Both the position numbers and the translations under genes were made by a program. Positions 1 to 10,483 of a DNA stretch of 36,678 nt are shown piece by piece. Below the pieces are notes generated by a model, which ran no database searches, was not told where the DNA came from, and was given only the letters and a program-made list of their open reading frames with translations. The stretch is from positions 1-36,678 of the forward strand of contig JAAUQD010000013.1 in NCBI GenBank assembly GCA_012032815.1. The letters are read 5' to 3'. Positions within the stretch are counted from its first letter, which is position 1. Every line of letters starts with the position of its first letter. This stretch comes from Flammeovirgaceae bacterium. GTDB lineage: Bacteria; Bacteroidota; Bacteroidia; Cytophagales; Cyclobacteriaceae.

Positions 1-2646
1 CACTTGGATACATTGCTTCTGACATTGTTGCCCGTTATAAGCGACTTAAAGGATTTAATGTTTTACATCCCATGGGTTTTGATGCTTTTGGATTACCGGC
101 AGAGCAATACGCCCTCGAGCATGGCATTCCTCCGGCTGTATCAACAGCCCAAAATATTGAAAACTTCAAACGGCAATTAAACAACATCGGTTTTTGTTAT
201 GACTGGAGCCGCGAAGTACAAACCTGCGATCCAAAATATTACAAATGGACACAGTGGATTTTTCTCCAGATTTTCGACAGCTGGTTCAATCGTCAAACAA
301 ATAAAGCGGAGCGAATTGAGTCACTCATTTCCACTTTAGAAAAAGAAGGAAATATCAATCATCCCTTTCCTGATTCAGCAACCAAAAAAAAGCGACATTA
401 ACGACACCATCACAGCTTCAGAATGGAATGCCGCGGATCAGAAAACGAAACAAGAGATTCTAATGCGGTATCGGTTGGCGTATCTCGCGTATTCTGATGT
501 GAATTGGTGCGAAGCATTGGGTACCGTGTTGGCGAATGATGAAGTAATAAACGGAGTGAGTTACCGCGGTGGACATCCGGTAGTGAAAAGACAAATGCGT
601 CAGTGGAGTCTGCGCATCACCGAATATGCCGAGCGCTTATTGAAAGGTCTTGACGAAATTGACTTCAGTGAAAGTATGAAGGAGATTCAGCGGAACTGGA
701 TTGGTAAAAGTGTTGGAGCATTGATTGATTTTGAGATTAACCTCAACCAAACTGATGAGGTTAAAACCCTGACCGTATTCACTACGCGCCCCGATACCAT
801 TTTTGGTGTTGACTTTATGGTATTGGCACCGGAACATGATTTTGTTAAAGACATTACCACTTCGAATCAAGAGAAAGAAGTTGAAAAATATTTGAAGTAT
901 GTTGAAAGTCGCTCGGAGGTTGAGCGAATGGCGGAAGTCAAAAAGATTACCGGCTGCTTTACGGGTGCCTATGCGACTCATCCTTTTTCAAAAAAGCAAA
1001 TTCCGGTTTGGATAAGCGAGTATGTTCTGGCAGGGTATGGAACCGGTGCCATCATGGCAGTTCCTTGCGGAGATGAACGTGACCATAAGTTTGCCCAACA
1101 TTTTAAGATTCCCATTACTAATATTATTGGTGCACACTACTCTGGTAAAGAAGCCAACCCGACCAAAGAAGCAATACTTGAAAACTCAGATTTTCTGAAT
1201 GGGATAGTTATGAACCAGGCTATTGATGTCGTCATAGAAAAACTTGAACAAGAAGGAATCGGTAAGCGAAAGACAAATTATAAAATGCGTGATGCCGGTT
1301 GGAGCAGGCAGCGGTATTGGGGTGAACCTTTTCCGGTAGAGTTCAAAGACGATATTCCATACCCTATGGATTTGAAAGACCTGCCTTTAGAGCTACCTGA
1401 GTTAAGCAATTTCAAACCTTCGGGGTCGGGTGAAGGACCTTTAGCAAATCTGGACGGCTGGATAAATTTTGAAAAGGGGAAAAAACGGGACAGCAACACC
1501 ATGCCAACGCATGCGGGTGCCGCCTGGTATTTTCTGCGATATATGGATCCACATAATGAAAGTGAGTTTGCCGGAAAAGAAGTGCTTGATTATTGGAACC
1601 AGGTGGATGTATATATTGGTGGATCGGAACATGCGGTTGCGCACCTTCTCTATTCACGACTCTGGGTAAAAGTATTGCACGATTTAGGCTTCCTGAATTT
1701 TGATGAGCCATTTAAGAAGCTGATCAATCAGGGCAAGATAACTGGTGACTCACGGTATGTGTATAGAATCAGGGGCACCAACAAATTCGTATCTGATGGA
1801 TTGAAAAAGGATTATGAAACCGATGAACTTCGTGTGGATGTAAACATGGTGAATGGTCTTGAATTAGATACTGAAGCCTTCAGGAACTGGAAACCTGATT
1901 TCGCAAAAGCCGAATTCATTCTAGAAGAAGATGGCAAATACTTATGCGGTTCAGCCATCGAGAAAATGAGTAAGTCCTATTTTAATGTGGTCAACCCGGA
2001 TGATATAATTTCCAATTATGGAGCCGACACATTGAGGATGTATGAAATGTTCCTCGGGCCGCTGGAACAATCCAAACCCTGGAGTACCAGTGGCATTGAT
2101 GGCGTGTTTAAATTTTTGAGAAGGTTCTGGAATCTGTTTTATGATAACCAGGGAAATTTTTCGGTTATAAATGAAGAACCCACACGCGATGAATTAAAAG
2201 TCTATCACAAAACGATAAAAAAAGTCGCTCATGACATTGAAAACTTTTCGTTCAATACTTCGGTAAGTGAGTTCATGATATGCACAAATGAGTTGAGCGC
2301 GTTAAAATGTAATAAACGGGCCATCCTTGAACCGCTTGTTATCACGCTGGCACCTTTTGCTCCTCACTTTGCTGAGGAATTGTGGCACCAGCTTGGACAC
2401 CATAAAACTGTTTTTGATGCCGCCTTCCCGGAGTATGATGAAAAATACCTTGTGGAAGATTCTTTTGAATACCCAATTTCAATCAATGGGAAAGTGCGGG
2501 CAAAAATGAATTTCTCATTAGACATGCCTAAATCGGATATTGAAAAACTAGTCTTGGCCTCAGACGCCATCCAAAAATGGACCGAAGGCAAATCACCAAA
2601 AAAGGTGATTATTGTTCCGGGTAAAATTGTGAACCTGGTTTACTGA
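1..2646 (+). CDS. leuS: Leucyl-tRNA synthetase, 5'-truncated by window edge, with one apparent frameshift at the A8 run 384-391
   Basis: Reads [41 protein letters not shown]; editing and catalytic domains follow, including KMSKS ([10 protein letters not shown]). Deleting one A from 384-391 joins ...DSATKK to [40 protein letters not shown]... in frame. Confidence 0.97.
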
Positions 2647-2711
2647 CCCCGCTTCCCTAATATTAAAATAATGAAATAAACATACATCAGTAAGTGTATT
2701 CGTTATGCATT

Positions 2712-2727
2712 TGGATTACCTAATCCA
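2712..2727. promoter_or_regulatory. Inverted repeat TGGATTA-CC-TAATCCA upstream of the FabH-like gene
   Basis: Perfect 7-bp arms with a 2-nt centre in the leuS-fabH intergenic region; function unknown. Confidence 0.3.
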
Positions 2728-2817
2728 TATATAAAGGATACAACCTCAATAAAATTAAAGGGTCTTTAATTGTTAATTTCTTACCTTGGTCTCCAATAAT
2801 TTTACAATTGTAATCGT

Positions 2818-3816
2818 ATGAAGTACTCAAAAATTGTTGGCCTTGGTCATCATGTTCCTGACACCGTTATCACTAATGAATACCTAACTAATTTGATCGA
2901 TACTACCGATGAATGGATTGTGGAACGTACGGGTATTAAAGAGCGAAGATATATCGATCATACAAAGGATACGGTTGCCAATATGGCTGCAAGAGCTACT
3001 CGCATGGCCCTTAAGCGGGCCGGTCTAACTGAAAAGGACATTGAGTTTATTGTTTTTGCCACTATAACTCCCGATTACTTTTTCCCAGGTTCTGGTGTCC
3101 TCTTACAACGTGAACTTGGTTTAGAAGGAATAGGTGCATTGGATATTCGCAATGCGTGCTCAGGATTTATTTATGGTCTTTCGGTAGCTGATCAATATAT
3201 TAAAACAGGAGCGTATAAAACCGTATTAGTCATAGGCGCTGAAATCCAATCCACTGCATTAGACCTCACAACGCGTGGAAGAAATACGGCTGTCATTTTC
3301 GGTGATGGTGCTGGCGCAGCGATTTTGCAATCGTCTGATAAGCCGGGTGTTCTTTCCACTCATCTCCATGCAGATGGTCGCTATGCAGAAGAGCTTTATG
3401 TTAAAGATCCCGGAAGTAGTCGCCCCCACAAGGAGCGCCAGCCAGAGCAAATTCTTGACACCTCATCGTTTAAAGTATTTATGAACGGTAACCAGGTGTT
3501 TAAACATGCCGTGGTTCGTTTTATGGAGGTTATCAATGAAGCCCTAAATGCGAATAACCTGAAGAAGGAGGATATTTCTCTCTTGGTTCCGCATCAGGCT
3601 AACCTTAGAATCAGTCAGTTCATTCAAGAAAAGTTAGGGCTGACGGATGACCAGGTGTACAATAATATAATGCGTTTTGGAAACACAACAGCCGCATCAA
3701 TTCCGATTGCCATGAGCGAGGCTTTTGGTGAGGGAAAGATAAAAGAAAACGATTTGGTTTGCCTGGCTGCTTTTGGCAGTGGGTTCACATGGGCATCATC
3801 ACTAATTCGCTGGTAA
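2818..3816 (+). CDS. 3-oxoacyl-ACP synthase III family protein (FabH-like)
   Basis: Thiolase-fold KAS III features: DTTDEWIVERTGIKERR, DIRNACSGFIYGL (active Cys), PHQANLRI, GNTTAASIP. Confidence 0.92.
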   Translation: MKYSKIVGLGHHVPDTVITNEYLTNLIDTTDEWIVERTGIKERRYIDHTKDTVANMAARATRMALKRAGLTEKDIEFIVFATITPDYFFPGSGVLLQRELGLEGIGALDIRNACSGFIYGLSVADQYIKTGAYKTVLVIGAEIQSTALDLTTRGRNTAVIFGDGAGAAILQSSDKPGVLSTHLHADGRYAEELYVKDPGSSRPHKERQPEQILDTSSFKVFMNGNQVFKHAVVRFMEVINEALNANNLKKEDISLLVPHQANLRISQFIQEKLGLTDDQVYNNIMRFGNTTAASIPIAMSEAFGEGKIKENDLVCLAAFGSGFTWASSLIRW

Positions 3817-3828
3817 GTTTAACTCAAT

Positions 3829-4053
3829 ATGAAAACAACAAAATACAATCCAAGTCCCTTAGAAGTTGACGTTGCCAATGCATTAGTCATCCTTCAAAAG
3901 GAAATAGAAATCCACTTACAAGGCAATAAAATCGTAACTATTGAAAGTAACCTTAAACGTGATAATCCTATAGTCACCATGAAGCTCGAAGATAATGATG
4001 GAGATCTCCATGAGTTAGTTGTGCGAATTGTACAAATCCCTGATAAGTTTTAA
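3829..4053 (+). CDS. Small conserved-looking hypothetical protein (74 aa)
   Basis: ORF begins 12 nt after fabH-like stop; acidic/beta-rich composition; no family recognised. Confidence 0.6.
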   Translation: MKTTKYNPSPLEVDVANALVILQKEIEIHLQGNKIVTIESNLKRDNPIVTMKLEDNDGDLHELVVRIVQIPDKF

Positions 4054-4169
4054 ATTTTTAAGCTCCAATTATCCTATTCAAAAAGTACCGCAACTAACTG
4101 TATGCACAGGCCTTATAATTCAAGTATATTGCAAACAACCTGTTTCATTAAATTCCGTTTACAATTGAA

Positions 4170-5837
4170 TTGAAAGCGATGCGCAAATTCGGAATAGCTG
4201 TTGTAGCCCTTATTCTTGGTCTGGTTGTATTTTCGTTTACACCGCCTGCCGATCGTTATTTCCAAATCGCCAAGAACCTTGACATTTTCGCTTCAGTATT
4301 TAAGGAAGTTAATTCTTTATATGTTGACGAAACAAATCCGAATATTCTTATAAAAACAGGGATTGATGCTATGCTTCAATCGTTGGATCCCTATACCAAC
4401 TATGTTCCGGAAGATGAAGTTGAGGATTTTCTTACAACTATTACAAGTCAGTATGGAGGAATAGGTGCGCTTACAACGGTATTTGAGAATCGAACCGTCA
4501 TATCAATGGTTTATGAAGGCTTCCCCGCTTATAAAAATGGTTTAAAAATTGGAGACGAAGTAATAGCAGTAGATGGTATAGAGATTGAGCCACTATCAAC
4601 TGACGAAGTCAATCAACTTACCCGAGGACAAGTAGGTACAACCATAACCCTTACGGTAAAACGTTTTGGAGTAAACAATCCGCTTAATCTTCAATTTAAA
4701 CGCGAGAAAATTAAAATCAACAATGTCCCCTATTCAGGTATGCTCAATACAGATGTCGGATATATTGAGCTTACTATATTTAATCCGGATGCCGGACGTG
4801 AAGTGAAAAATGCGTTGGTGAAACTGAAAGAGCAAGGAGCTAAAAATATCATTTTGGATTTGAGGGGTAACCCGGGGGGTTTGTTAATTGAGTCGGTCAA
4901 TATTTGTAACCTGTTCATTCCAAAGGGTAAAAAGGTAGTTACCACAAAAGGCAAAACCACAGACAGCAATGTCATATACGAAACATTGAATGAACCGATT
5001 GACCTGGACATTCCGGTGATTGTGTTGATTGATCGTGAAAGCGCATCGGCATCAGAAATTGTTGCTGGGACATTACAGGATTATGATCGAGGTGTTATTC
5101 TTGGTGAAAAGTCTTTCGGAAAAGGTTTAGTCCAGGTAAACCGACAATTACCCTACAATTCACAAGTTAAAATTACCACGGCAAAATATTATACGCCCAC
5201 CGGGCGGTGCATTCAGGTTCTTGATTATAGTCATCGCAAAGAAGACGGTAGTGTAGATGCCATCGCAGATTCAGTTAAGAGGGTATTTAAAACATCCAAT
5301 GGCCGCGATGTTTTTGATGGAGGTGGTGTTGATCCTGACGTAAAAGTAGGTGGCAATGATATATCATCATTTACAGAACACCTGGTTAGCAAGGGTTTCA
5401 TTTTTGATTATGCAACAGAATATGCGTATACACGGCCAACCATTCCAGCAGGCAAAACATTCAGTTTAAGTGACAAGGAGTATCTTGAATTTGCGGAATG
5501 GATGAAACAAAAAGACATAGGCTACATTTCTCCGCTTGAATTGCAAGTCAATAAATTAACTGTACAAGCCCATCGGGAAAAATATTATGAAGTAGTAGGA
5601 ACACAGCTTCAGCAGGTAAAATCAAAAATTCAGGAAAGCCATAAGAATGACCTGTTCTTTTTTAAACCTGAAATAAAAAAACAATTGGAAGAAAATATTG
5701 CCTCCCGATTCTACCTGGGTTCAGGGAAATCAGAGGTTGGTTTAAGTAAAGATCCGGATGTTCAACGGTCAATAGAATTATTCAACCAACCCGATGAATA
5801 CATAAAGATTTTAGGCAGCACCAATAGTAAAAAATAA
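4170..5837 (+). CDS. S41 family C-terminal processing peptidase (PDZ plus protease); the start may be ATG at 4179
   Basis: N-terminal hydrophobic segment, PDZ region, NIILDLRGNPGG, SASASEIVAGTLQDYDRGVILGEKSFGKGLVQ (Ser/Lys dyad). Confidence 0.94.
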   Translation: MKAMRKFGIAVVALILGLVVFSFTPPADRYFQIAKNLDIFASVFKEVNSLYVDETNPNILIKTGIDAMLQSLDPYTNYVPEDEVEDFLTTITSQYGGIGALTTVFENRTVISMVYEGFPAYKNGLKIGDEVIAVDGIEIEPLSTDEVNQLTRGQVGTTITLTVKRFGVNNPLNLQFKREKIKINNVPYSGMLNTDVGYIELTIFNPDAGREVKNALVKLKEQGAKNIILDLRGNPGGLLIESVNICNLFIPKGKKVVTTKGKTTDSNVIYETLNEPIDLDIPVIVLIDRESASASEIVAGTLQDYDRGVILGEKSFGKGLVQVNRQLPYNSQVKITTAKYYTPTGRCIQVLDYSHRKEDGSVDAIADSVKRVFKTSNGRDVFDGGGVDPDVKVGGNDISSFTEHLVSKGFIFDYATEYAYTRPTIPAGKTFSLSDKEYLEFAEWMKQKDIGYISPLELQVNKLTVQAHREKYYEVVGTQLQQVKSKIQESHKNDLFFFKPEIKKQLEENIASRFYLGSGKSEVGLSKDPDVQRSIELFNQPDEYIKILGSTNSKK

Positions 5838-5851
5838 ACGTATTGAATGGC

Positions 5852-5881
5852 AAAAAAATGGCTCATAAGAGCCATTTTTTT
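5852..5881. terminator. Bidirectional Rho-independent terminator between convergent genes
   Basis: Perfect 13-bp inverted repeat AAAAAAATGGCTC-ATAA-GAGCCATTTTTTT between S41 peptidase (+) and glutamine synthetase (-). Confidence 0.9.
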
Positions 5882-8041
5882 ATCGCATAAATAGTAACTC
5901 CCTGTACTTCACCAACGGCCAATCCTCATCATCAATGAGTAACTCCAGATTATCCACAGCATCACGAATTTTAGAAAAATACGTTTCCTTGATCTGGTCG
6001 CAATAAGCATTAGCTCGTTTGTGGGTATCGGTAATCTTATTGACTTTTTTACGCTCGTCAATCATAGCACGTACATTGGTCTTAATGGACTCAATGTATC
6101 CGCTAATTTCACTGATCGTTTTAACGACAGCCTTATTATCAATATTGAGTCCTTTAAGTCCGTTCGCGTTTTGAATCAATTTGTTTTGATAATCAATGGC
6201 AGTGGGAATAATGTGATTCATAGCCAGGTCGCCCATTACACGAGCCTCTATTTGCACCCGCTTAATGTAGCTTTCTAACCTGATTTCATTCCTCGCTTCA
6301 AGTTCGGCATGAGATAAGACCCCAAATTTTTCGAACAACTGAACCGATTCCTTACTGAGATACGCATCAATCGCCCTGGGTGTATTGGTAATGTTGTTTA
6401 AACCCTTCTTTGTGGCATCTTTTACCCACCCTTCAGAATACCCATCGCCTTCAAAACGAATGCTTTTTGATTCTTTAATGTATTTGCGAAGAACATTAAC
6501 GATAGCTAATCGCTTCTCTGTTCCTTTTTCAATTTCTTTTGAAACCGCACTATGAAATTTCTCCAGTTGATCTGCAACAATCAAGTTAAGGGCTGTCATA
6601 GCTGTACCGCTATTGTCGCTGGCACCAACCGCACGAAACTCAAACTTATTTCCGGTAAATGCGAAAGGAGAAGTCCGGTTACGATCGGTGGCATCAAGAA
6701 TAATTTCGGGTATCTGATCAATACCTAATTTCATGTACATATTATCCCCCTTCTCGATTTTGATGTTTCCTTTTTTCTCCAATTCGTCAAGGACTGAAGA
6801 CATTTGGGCACCAATAAACACAGACATAATTGCCGGAGGCGCTTCATTGGCACCTAATCGGAAATCATTACCGGCAGAAGCAATACTAGCGCGAAGAAGG
6901 TCTGCATTGACATGCACTGCTTTTATCGTTGTAATAAAAAAAGTAAGAAACAAAAGATTATCCCTGGCGCTGCTTGACGGGGCAAAAAGATTTATGCCAG
7001 TGTCTGTGATCAATGACCAGTTGTTGTGCTTTCCGCTACCGTTCAGGCCCGCAAAAGGTTTTTCATGAAAAGGACTCTGAGATTATGTCGTTCTGCAACT
7101 CTCGTCATCACATCCATCAGCAATTGATTGTGATCATTGGCTACATTGACCTCTTCAAATAATGGTGCAACTTCAAATTGACTCGGTGCCACTTCATTGT
7201 GTCGGGTACGCAAAGGAATCCCCAACTTCCAGCTCTCAATCTCAAAATCCTTCATGAAATCATAAACTCTCGAAGGGATGCTACCAAAATAGTGATCTTC
7301 CATTTGCTGACCACGAGCCGGTGAATGACCGAACACTGTTCTTCCGCTCATCACTAAATCCGGGCGAGCCATAAACAAGGCCTTGTCAACAACAAAATAC
7401 TCTTGTTCACATCCCAATGAAGCGCTTACATGCTGGATGTCCTTGTCAAATAACTGGCATACTTTCGTTGCAGCATTATCTACTGCTTTCAGCGCCTTAA
7501 GCAATGGTGATTTAGTGTCCAGTGTTTCTCCGGTGTAGGAAACAAATACAGTGGGAATACAAAGTGTACGTCCATAAATAAACATGGGTGATGTAGGATC
7601 CCATGCTGTGTATCCGCGTGCTTCAAAGGTGCTGCGAATTCCACCACTTGGAAAGGATGAGGCATCCGGTTCCTGCTGCACCAGCTCACTGCCTTTAAAT
7701 TTTTCAATACCGGCCAGTGCATCAAAAAATGAATCATGCTTCTCAGCGGTACCACCTGTTAAAGGTTGAAACCAATGCGTAAAATGGGTAACCCCCTTAT
7801 TCATTGCCCATGCCTTTGCTGCCGATGCTACTGCATCAGCTGTTGTTTCATCAATCTTCTCATGATTTTTGATTGCCTGCCTTACCTTATTATAAACAGA
7901 GGGTACCAGAGCAGAGCGCATTTGATCAGGACCGAACACATTTTCACCGAAAAACTTAGAAACCTGGAAGTCAGGAAGTTCAACCGGTAAACGAGGCCGT
8001 TCGCTTAATGTTTTTAGTGCTTCAAATCGTAATAATGCCAT
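5880..8041 (-). CDS. glnN: Type III glutamine synthetase, split by one apparent frameshift near 7067
   Basis: The two ORFs (7043-8041 and 5880-7013) are consecutive parts of one GSIII protein. Adding one G near 7067 (+ strand) gives [32 protein letters not shown]. Confidence 0.95.
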
Positions 8042-8174
8042 AATAGTGGTTGTTTATGCGCCAAAACTATCACATTTTTCTATTTGTGGTCTATTTTTGA
8101 CCCAACAAATAGATTATTTAGCAATATTTTTCGATTGAAGGGTATTTTTTAACCCACTAGACGTACAATTGGAC

Positions 8175-8948
8175 TTATCCCTTTCGTGAAGCTACTTCCG
8201 TGAATTTTGTGTCATAATCGGTGCGTATGGTTCCCATCCACCGGTCCCACCAAAGAAAATACAGTCCATAGTTTCCTACAAAAAACTGGTGGTGCTGATT
8301 GTGGCTTACGGATGTATTAATCCAGCGACCAATTCTTGAGGCAGCAAAACCTGGTGGATAAAGTTCATAGCCGAGATGACCGTATACATTATAGATCATC
8401 ATTATCAATAAGAATCCTGCCATACCCAGCGGATGGACGGGCATTACGATTGCCAAAACCGGAACTATGCCTGCCTCGATAACCGCCTCAATCGGATGAA
8501 AGGCCATGGCTGCCCACGGGGATGGGTTTGTACTGAGGTGGTGTGTTCGATGGGCATGCTTAAAGACGGATTGAAGATGCATTATTCGATGCGCCCAATA
8601 GAAGTACGCATCATGGATAATTATCATAATGGGTATTGATAATATTAAATATAAGATTCCGAATTCTTCAATCTCGAAATAGATTTGAGTGATCCGAATA
8701 AAGCTGGTCTTAAAAACCAGTAGCCCCACCAGTGTAAAGATTACTGCCGTTATAAAAGAATAGATAAATTCCCGCCAATAGTCTCCTCGTTTAGGAAAGA
8801 GCAGTTGAATTTTTCGATAATTCCAGGCTTTCTTCTTAACGATATAATAAATTCCATAGCCAATGGCTGCAAGAATAAAGTAGCGAAGAAACACGACTAT
8901 AAACAACTTTAGTGTAAACTCCTCGGTACCAGAAAAGAGGGAAGGCAT
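8175..8948 (-). CDS. Sterol desaturase / fatty acid hydroxylase superfamily membrane protein
   Basis: His-box motifs HDAYFYWAHRIMH, HRTHH and HNQHHQF with multiple TM segments. Confidence 0.9.
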   Translation of the reverse strand: MPSLFSGTEEFTLKLFIVVFLRYFILAAIGYGIYYIVKKKAWNYRKIQLLFPKRGDYWREFIYSFITAVIFTLVGLLVFKTSFIRITQIYFEIEEFGILYLILSIPIMIIIHDAYFYWAHRIMHLQSVFKHAHRTHHLSTNPSPWAAMAFHPIEAVIEAGIVPVLAIVMPVHPLGMAGFLLIMMIYNVYGHLGYELYPPGFAASRIGRWINTSVSHNQHHQFFVGNYGLYFLWWDRWMGTIRTDYDTKFTEVASRKG

Positions 8949-9021
8949 AGCGAAAAAATAATTTAACTCAATTTAAAACCAAAATAAGGCTTCTATCGTT
9001 TTAATCTCTAAATGATCGATT

Positions 9022-9186
9022 ATGATCAAATTTACATTAAAAAAGAACTCAAATAAGAAAGGGAAGTTGCACCCAACTACCTATTCAAAGAATTTTGGAA
9101 TTGCCCGTTTGAATCTTGAGCAAAACAGGCTGGAAGATAAGGTGCAGTATATTTGGGCCTTAACCAATACAACAAAACCCATTTAA
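9022..9186 (+). CDS. Possible small basic protein (54 aa)
   Basis: ATG..TAA ORF translating to MIKFTLKKNSNKKGKLHPTTYSKNFGIARLNLEQNRLEDKVQYIWALTNTTKPI; below the ORF-track cutoff; no family recognised. Confidence 0.3.
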   Translation: MIKFTLKKNSNKKGKLHPTTYSKNFGIARLNLEQNRLEDKVQYIWALTNTTKPI

Positions 9187-9200
9187 GCCGGGTTTATTAT

Positions 9201-9893
9201 TTAGCTGGATTTCCTGACTGATCCTCCGCTACTCGAATTGGTATTTGTCTTGGAGGGATTACCCCGATAACGAATACTTCCACCACTGCTGGCTCTGGCT
9301 TCGATTTCATTTTTAGCATTCACCCTAATGTCTCCGGCACTGCTGGCTTCAGCATCTACACGATCAGCTTCGAGATTATACGCATCAATTTCTCCGGCAC
9401 TGCTTGCATCGGCATTAAGGTATCCGGTTTTTCCTTCTAATATCATATCTCCGGCACTCGAAGCAGAAGCTGTCGTTTTTGAAGCCTCAATTTTTAATTC
9501 AATATTTCCGGAACTGGATACAGACAGCGTTAGATCAGAAGCTTTAATCACATCCTCTGAATAAAGGTTAGCCGCAGAGCTGCATGAAATCTTTTCTAAT
9601 GAAACATAGGTGACATATACTTTTACATTTCGACTACGGTAGTTTCCATCGCGCATTTCGATAACCAGGTTACTCCCTTTTACTTCGGTCAATACATCCG
9701 ACAATCTCACTCCGCTGGCAATTACCCTGGCACTCTCTTTCGTTCCTTTCTTTAGATATACATCGATGGCTTCCCCTGCCCTAATACCTGAAAATGAACT
9801 CAGATTTCGAGTCTCCGATTCCTGAGCATAAATGAACGTGACAGACAGGAATATACAAACCGATAATGCTACTATTCTCCTCATAAAAATCAC
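9201..9893 (-). CDS. Secreted head GIN-domain (DUF2807) protein with repeated ASSAG motifs
   Basis: Signal peptide MIFMRRIVALSVCIFLSVTFIYAQ; regular SSAGD/SSAGE/SSGGS repeats typical of the beta-helical DUF2807 family. Confidence 0.85.
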   Translation of the reverse strand: MIFMRRIVALSVCIFLSVTFIYAQESETRNLSSFSGIRAGEAIDVYLKKGTKESARVIASGVRLSDVLTEVKGSNLVIEMRDGNYRSRNVKVYVTYVSLEKISCSSAANLYSEDVIKASDLTLSVSSSGNIELKIEASKTTASASSAGDMILEGKTGYLNADASSAGEIDAYNLEADRVDAEASSAGDIRVNAKNEIEARASSGGSIRYRGNPSKTNTNSSSGGSVRKSS

Positions 9894-10041
9894 TGTTTAG
9901 TCTATAGACAGCAAATAATTTGGCCCGTTGCATGGGAAAACTGTCATAACGCTTAATTTTCCCGAGTATGCATTATATATTCGTTTTTTCCATAAATTTC
10001 AGGTAAATTATTAACCTTTATAACCGTTATAATTCAGAATT

Positions 10042-10434
10042 ATGATAAAAGAACAGATCAACGTACTAATCAATCTGGCGGCTAGCGATAATACGGTAGC
10101 AGAAAAAGAAGCAAAAATTATCCATATGATAGGCAAGGCCAATGGCTTATCTAAAGAAGAAGTGGAAGATATGATGAAAAGTCCAAAGCCAATCGGAGAT
10201 CTGTCGGCTTTTTCAGAGGATCAGAAATTTGAAAACCTCTACCACCTTATTCAGTTAATGAAAGTCGATGGACAGGTCTTCAGAAGTGAAATCAGCTTTT
10301 GCGAAGGCGTAGCCCAACGACTAGGTTATCAAAAGGGAGTGGTAGCTGAATTAGCTTCCAAAATTTACAGCGATCCTACAATAACCTCCGATCGCAAGAC
10401 ACTAATGGAACGGGCTAAAAAATATCTTAAATAA
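10042..10434 (+). CDS. TerB-like (tellurite resistance fold) cytosolic protein
   Basis: Helical protein LINLAASDNTVAEKEAKIIHMIGKANGLSKEEV...MKVDGQVFRSEISFCEGVAQRLGY resembling the TerB family. Confidence 0.65.
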   Translation: MIKEQINVLINLAASDNTVAEKEAKIIHMIGKANGLSKEEVEDMMKSPKPIGDLSAFSEDQKFENLYHLIQLMKVDGQVFRSEISFCEGVAQRLGYQKGVVAELASKIYSDPTITSDRKTLMERAKKYLK

Positions 10435-10459
10435 ATTTAAAATTTAATTCCATTTAATG

Positions 10460-10483
10460 AGCCTGGCTAAGCCGGGCTTTTTT
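10460..10483 (+). terminator. Rho-independent terminator-like hairpin
   Basis: AGCCTGGC-TAA-GCCGGGCT followed by a T-tract, just after the TerB-like gene. Confidence 0.7.

Noticed and set aside
72-401. Separate short leuS-like gene upstream of a second leuS ORF
   Set aside because: The two are contiguous parts of one enzyme joined by a one-base correction in an A8 run.
637-981. Minus-strand 114-aa ORF inside leuS
   Set aside because: Antisense to a conserved coding region; no recognisable family, so a shadow ORF. The same reasoning applies to other antisense ORFs such as 1278-1711, 4730-5011, 11185-11673 and 12354-12677.
9300-9500. Possible DNA-level repeat array (tctccggcactgct repeated)
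   Set aside because: Explained by the protein-level SSAGD repeats of the DUF2807 gene; not a CRISPR or intergenic repeat.
9328-9564. Plus-strand ORF with repeated SPALLASA motifs
   Set aside because: It is the reverse-complement reading of the ASSAG repeats in the DUF2807 protein, not a separate gene.
9900-9909. Perfect palindrome GTCTATAGAC just upstream of the DUF2807 gene
   Set aside because: Only 10 bp and single copy; insufficient support for a regulatory claim.
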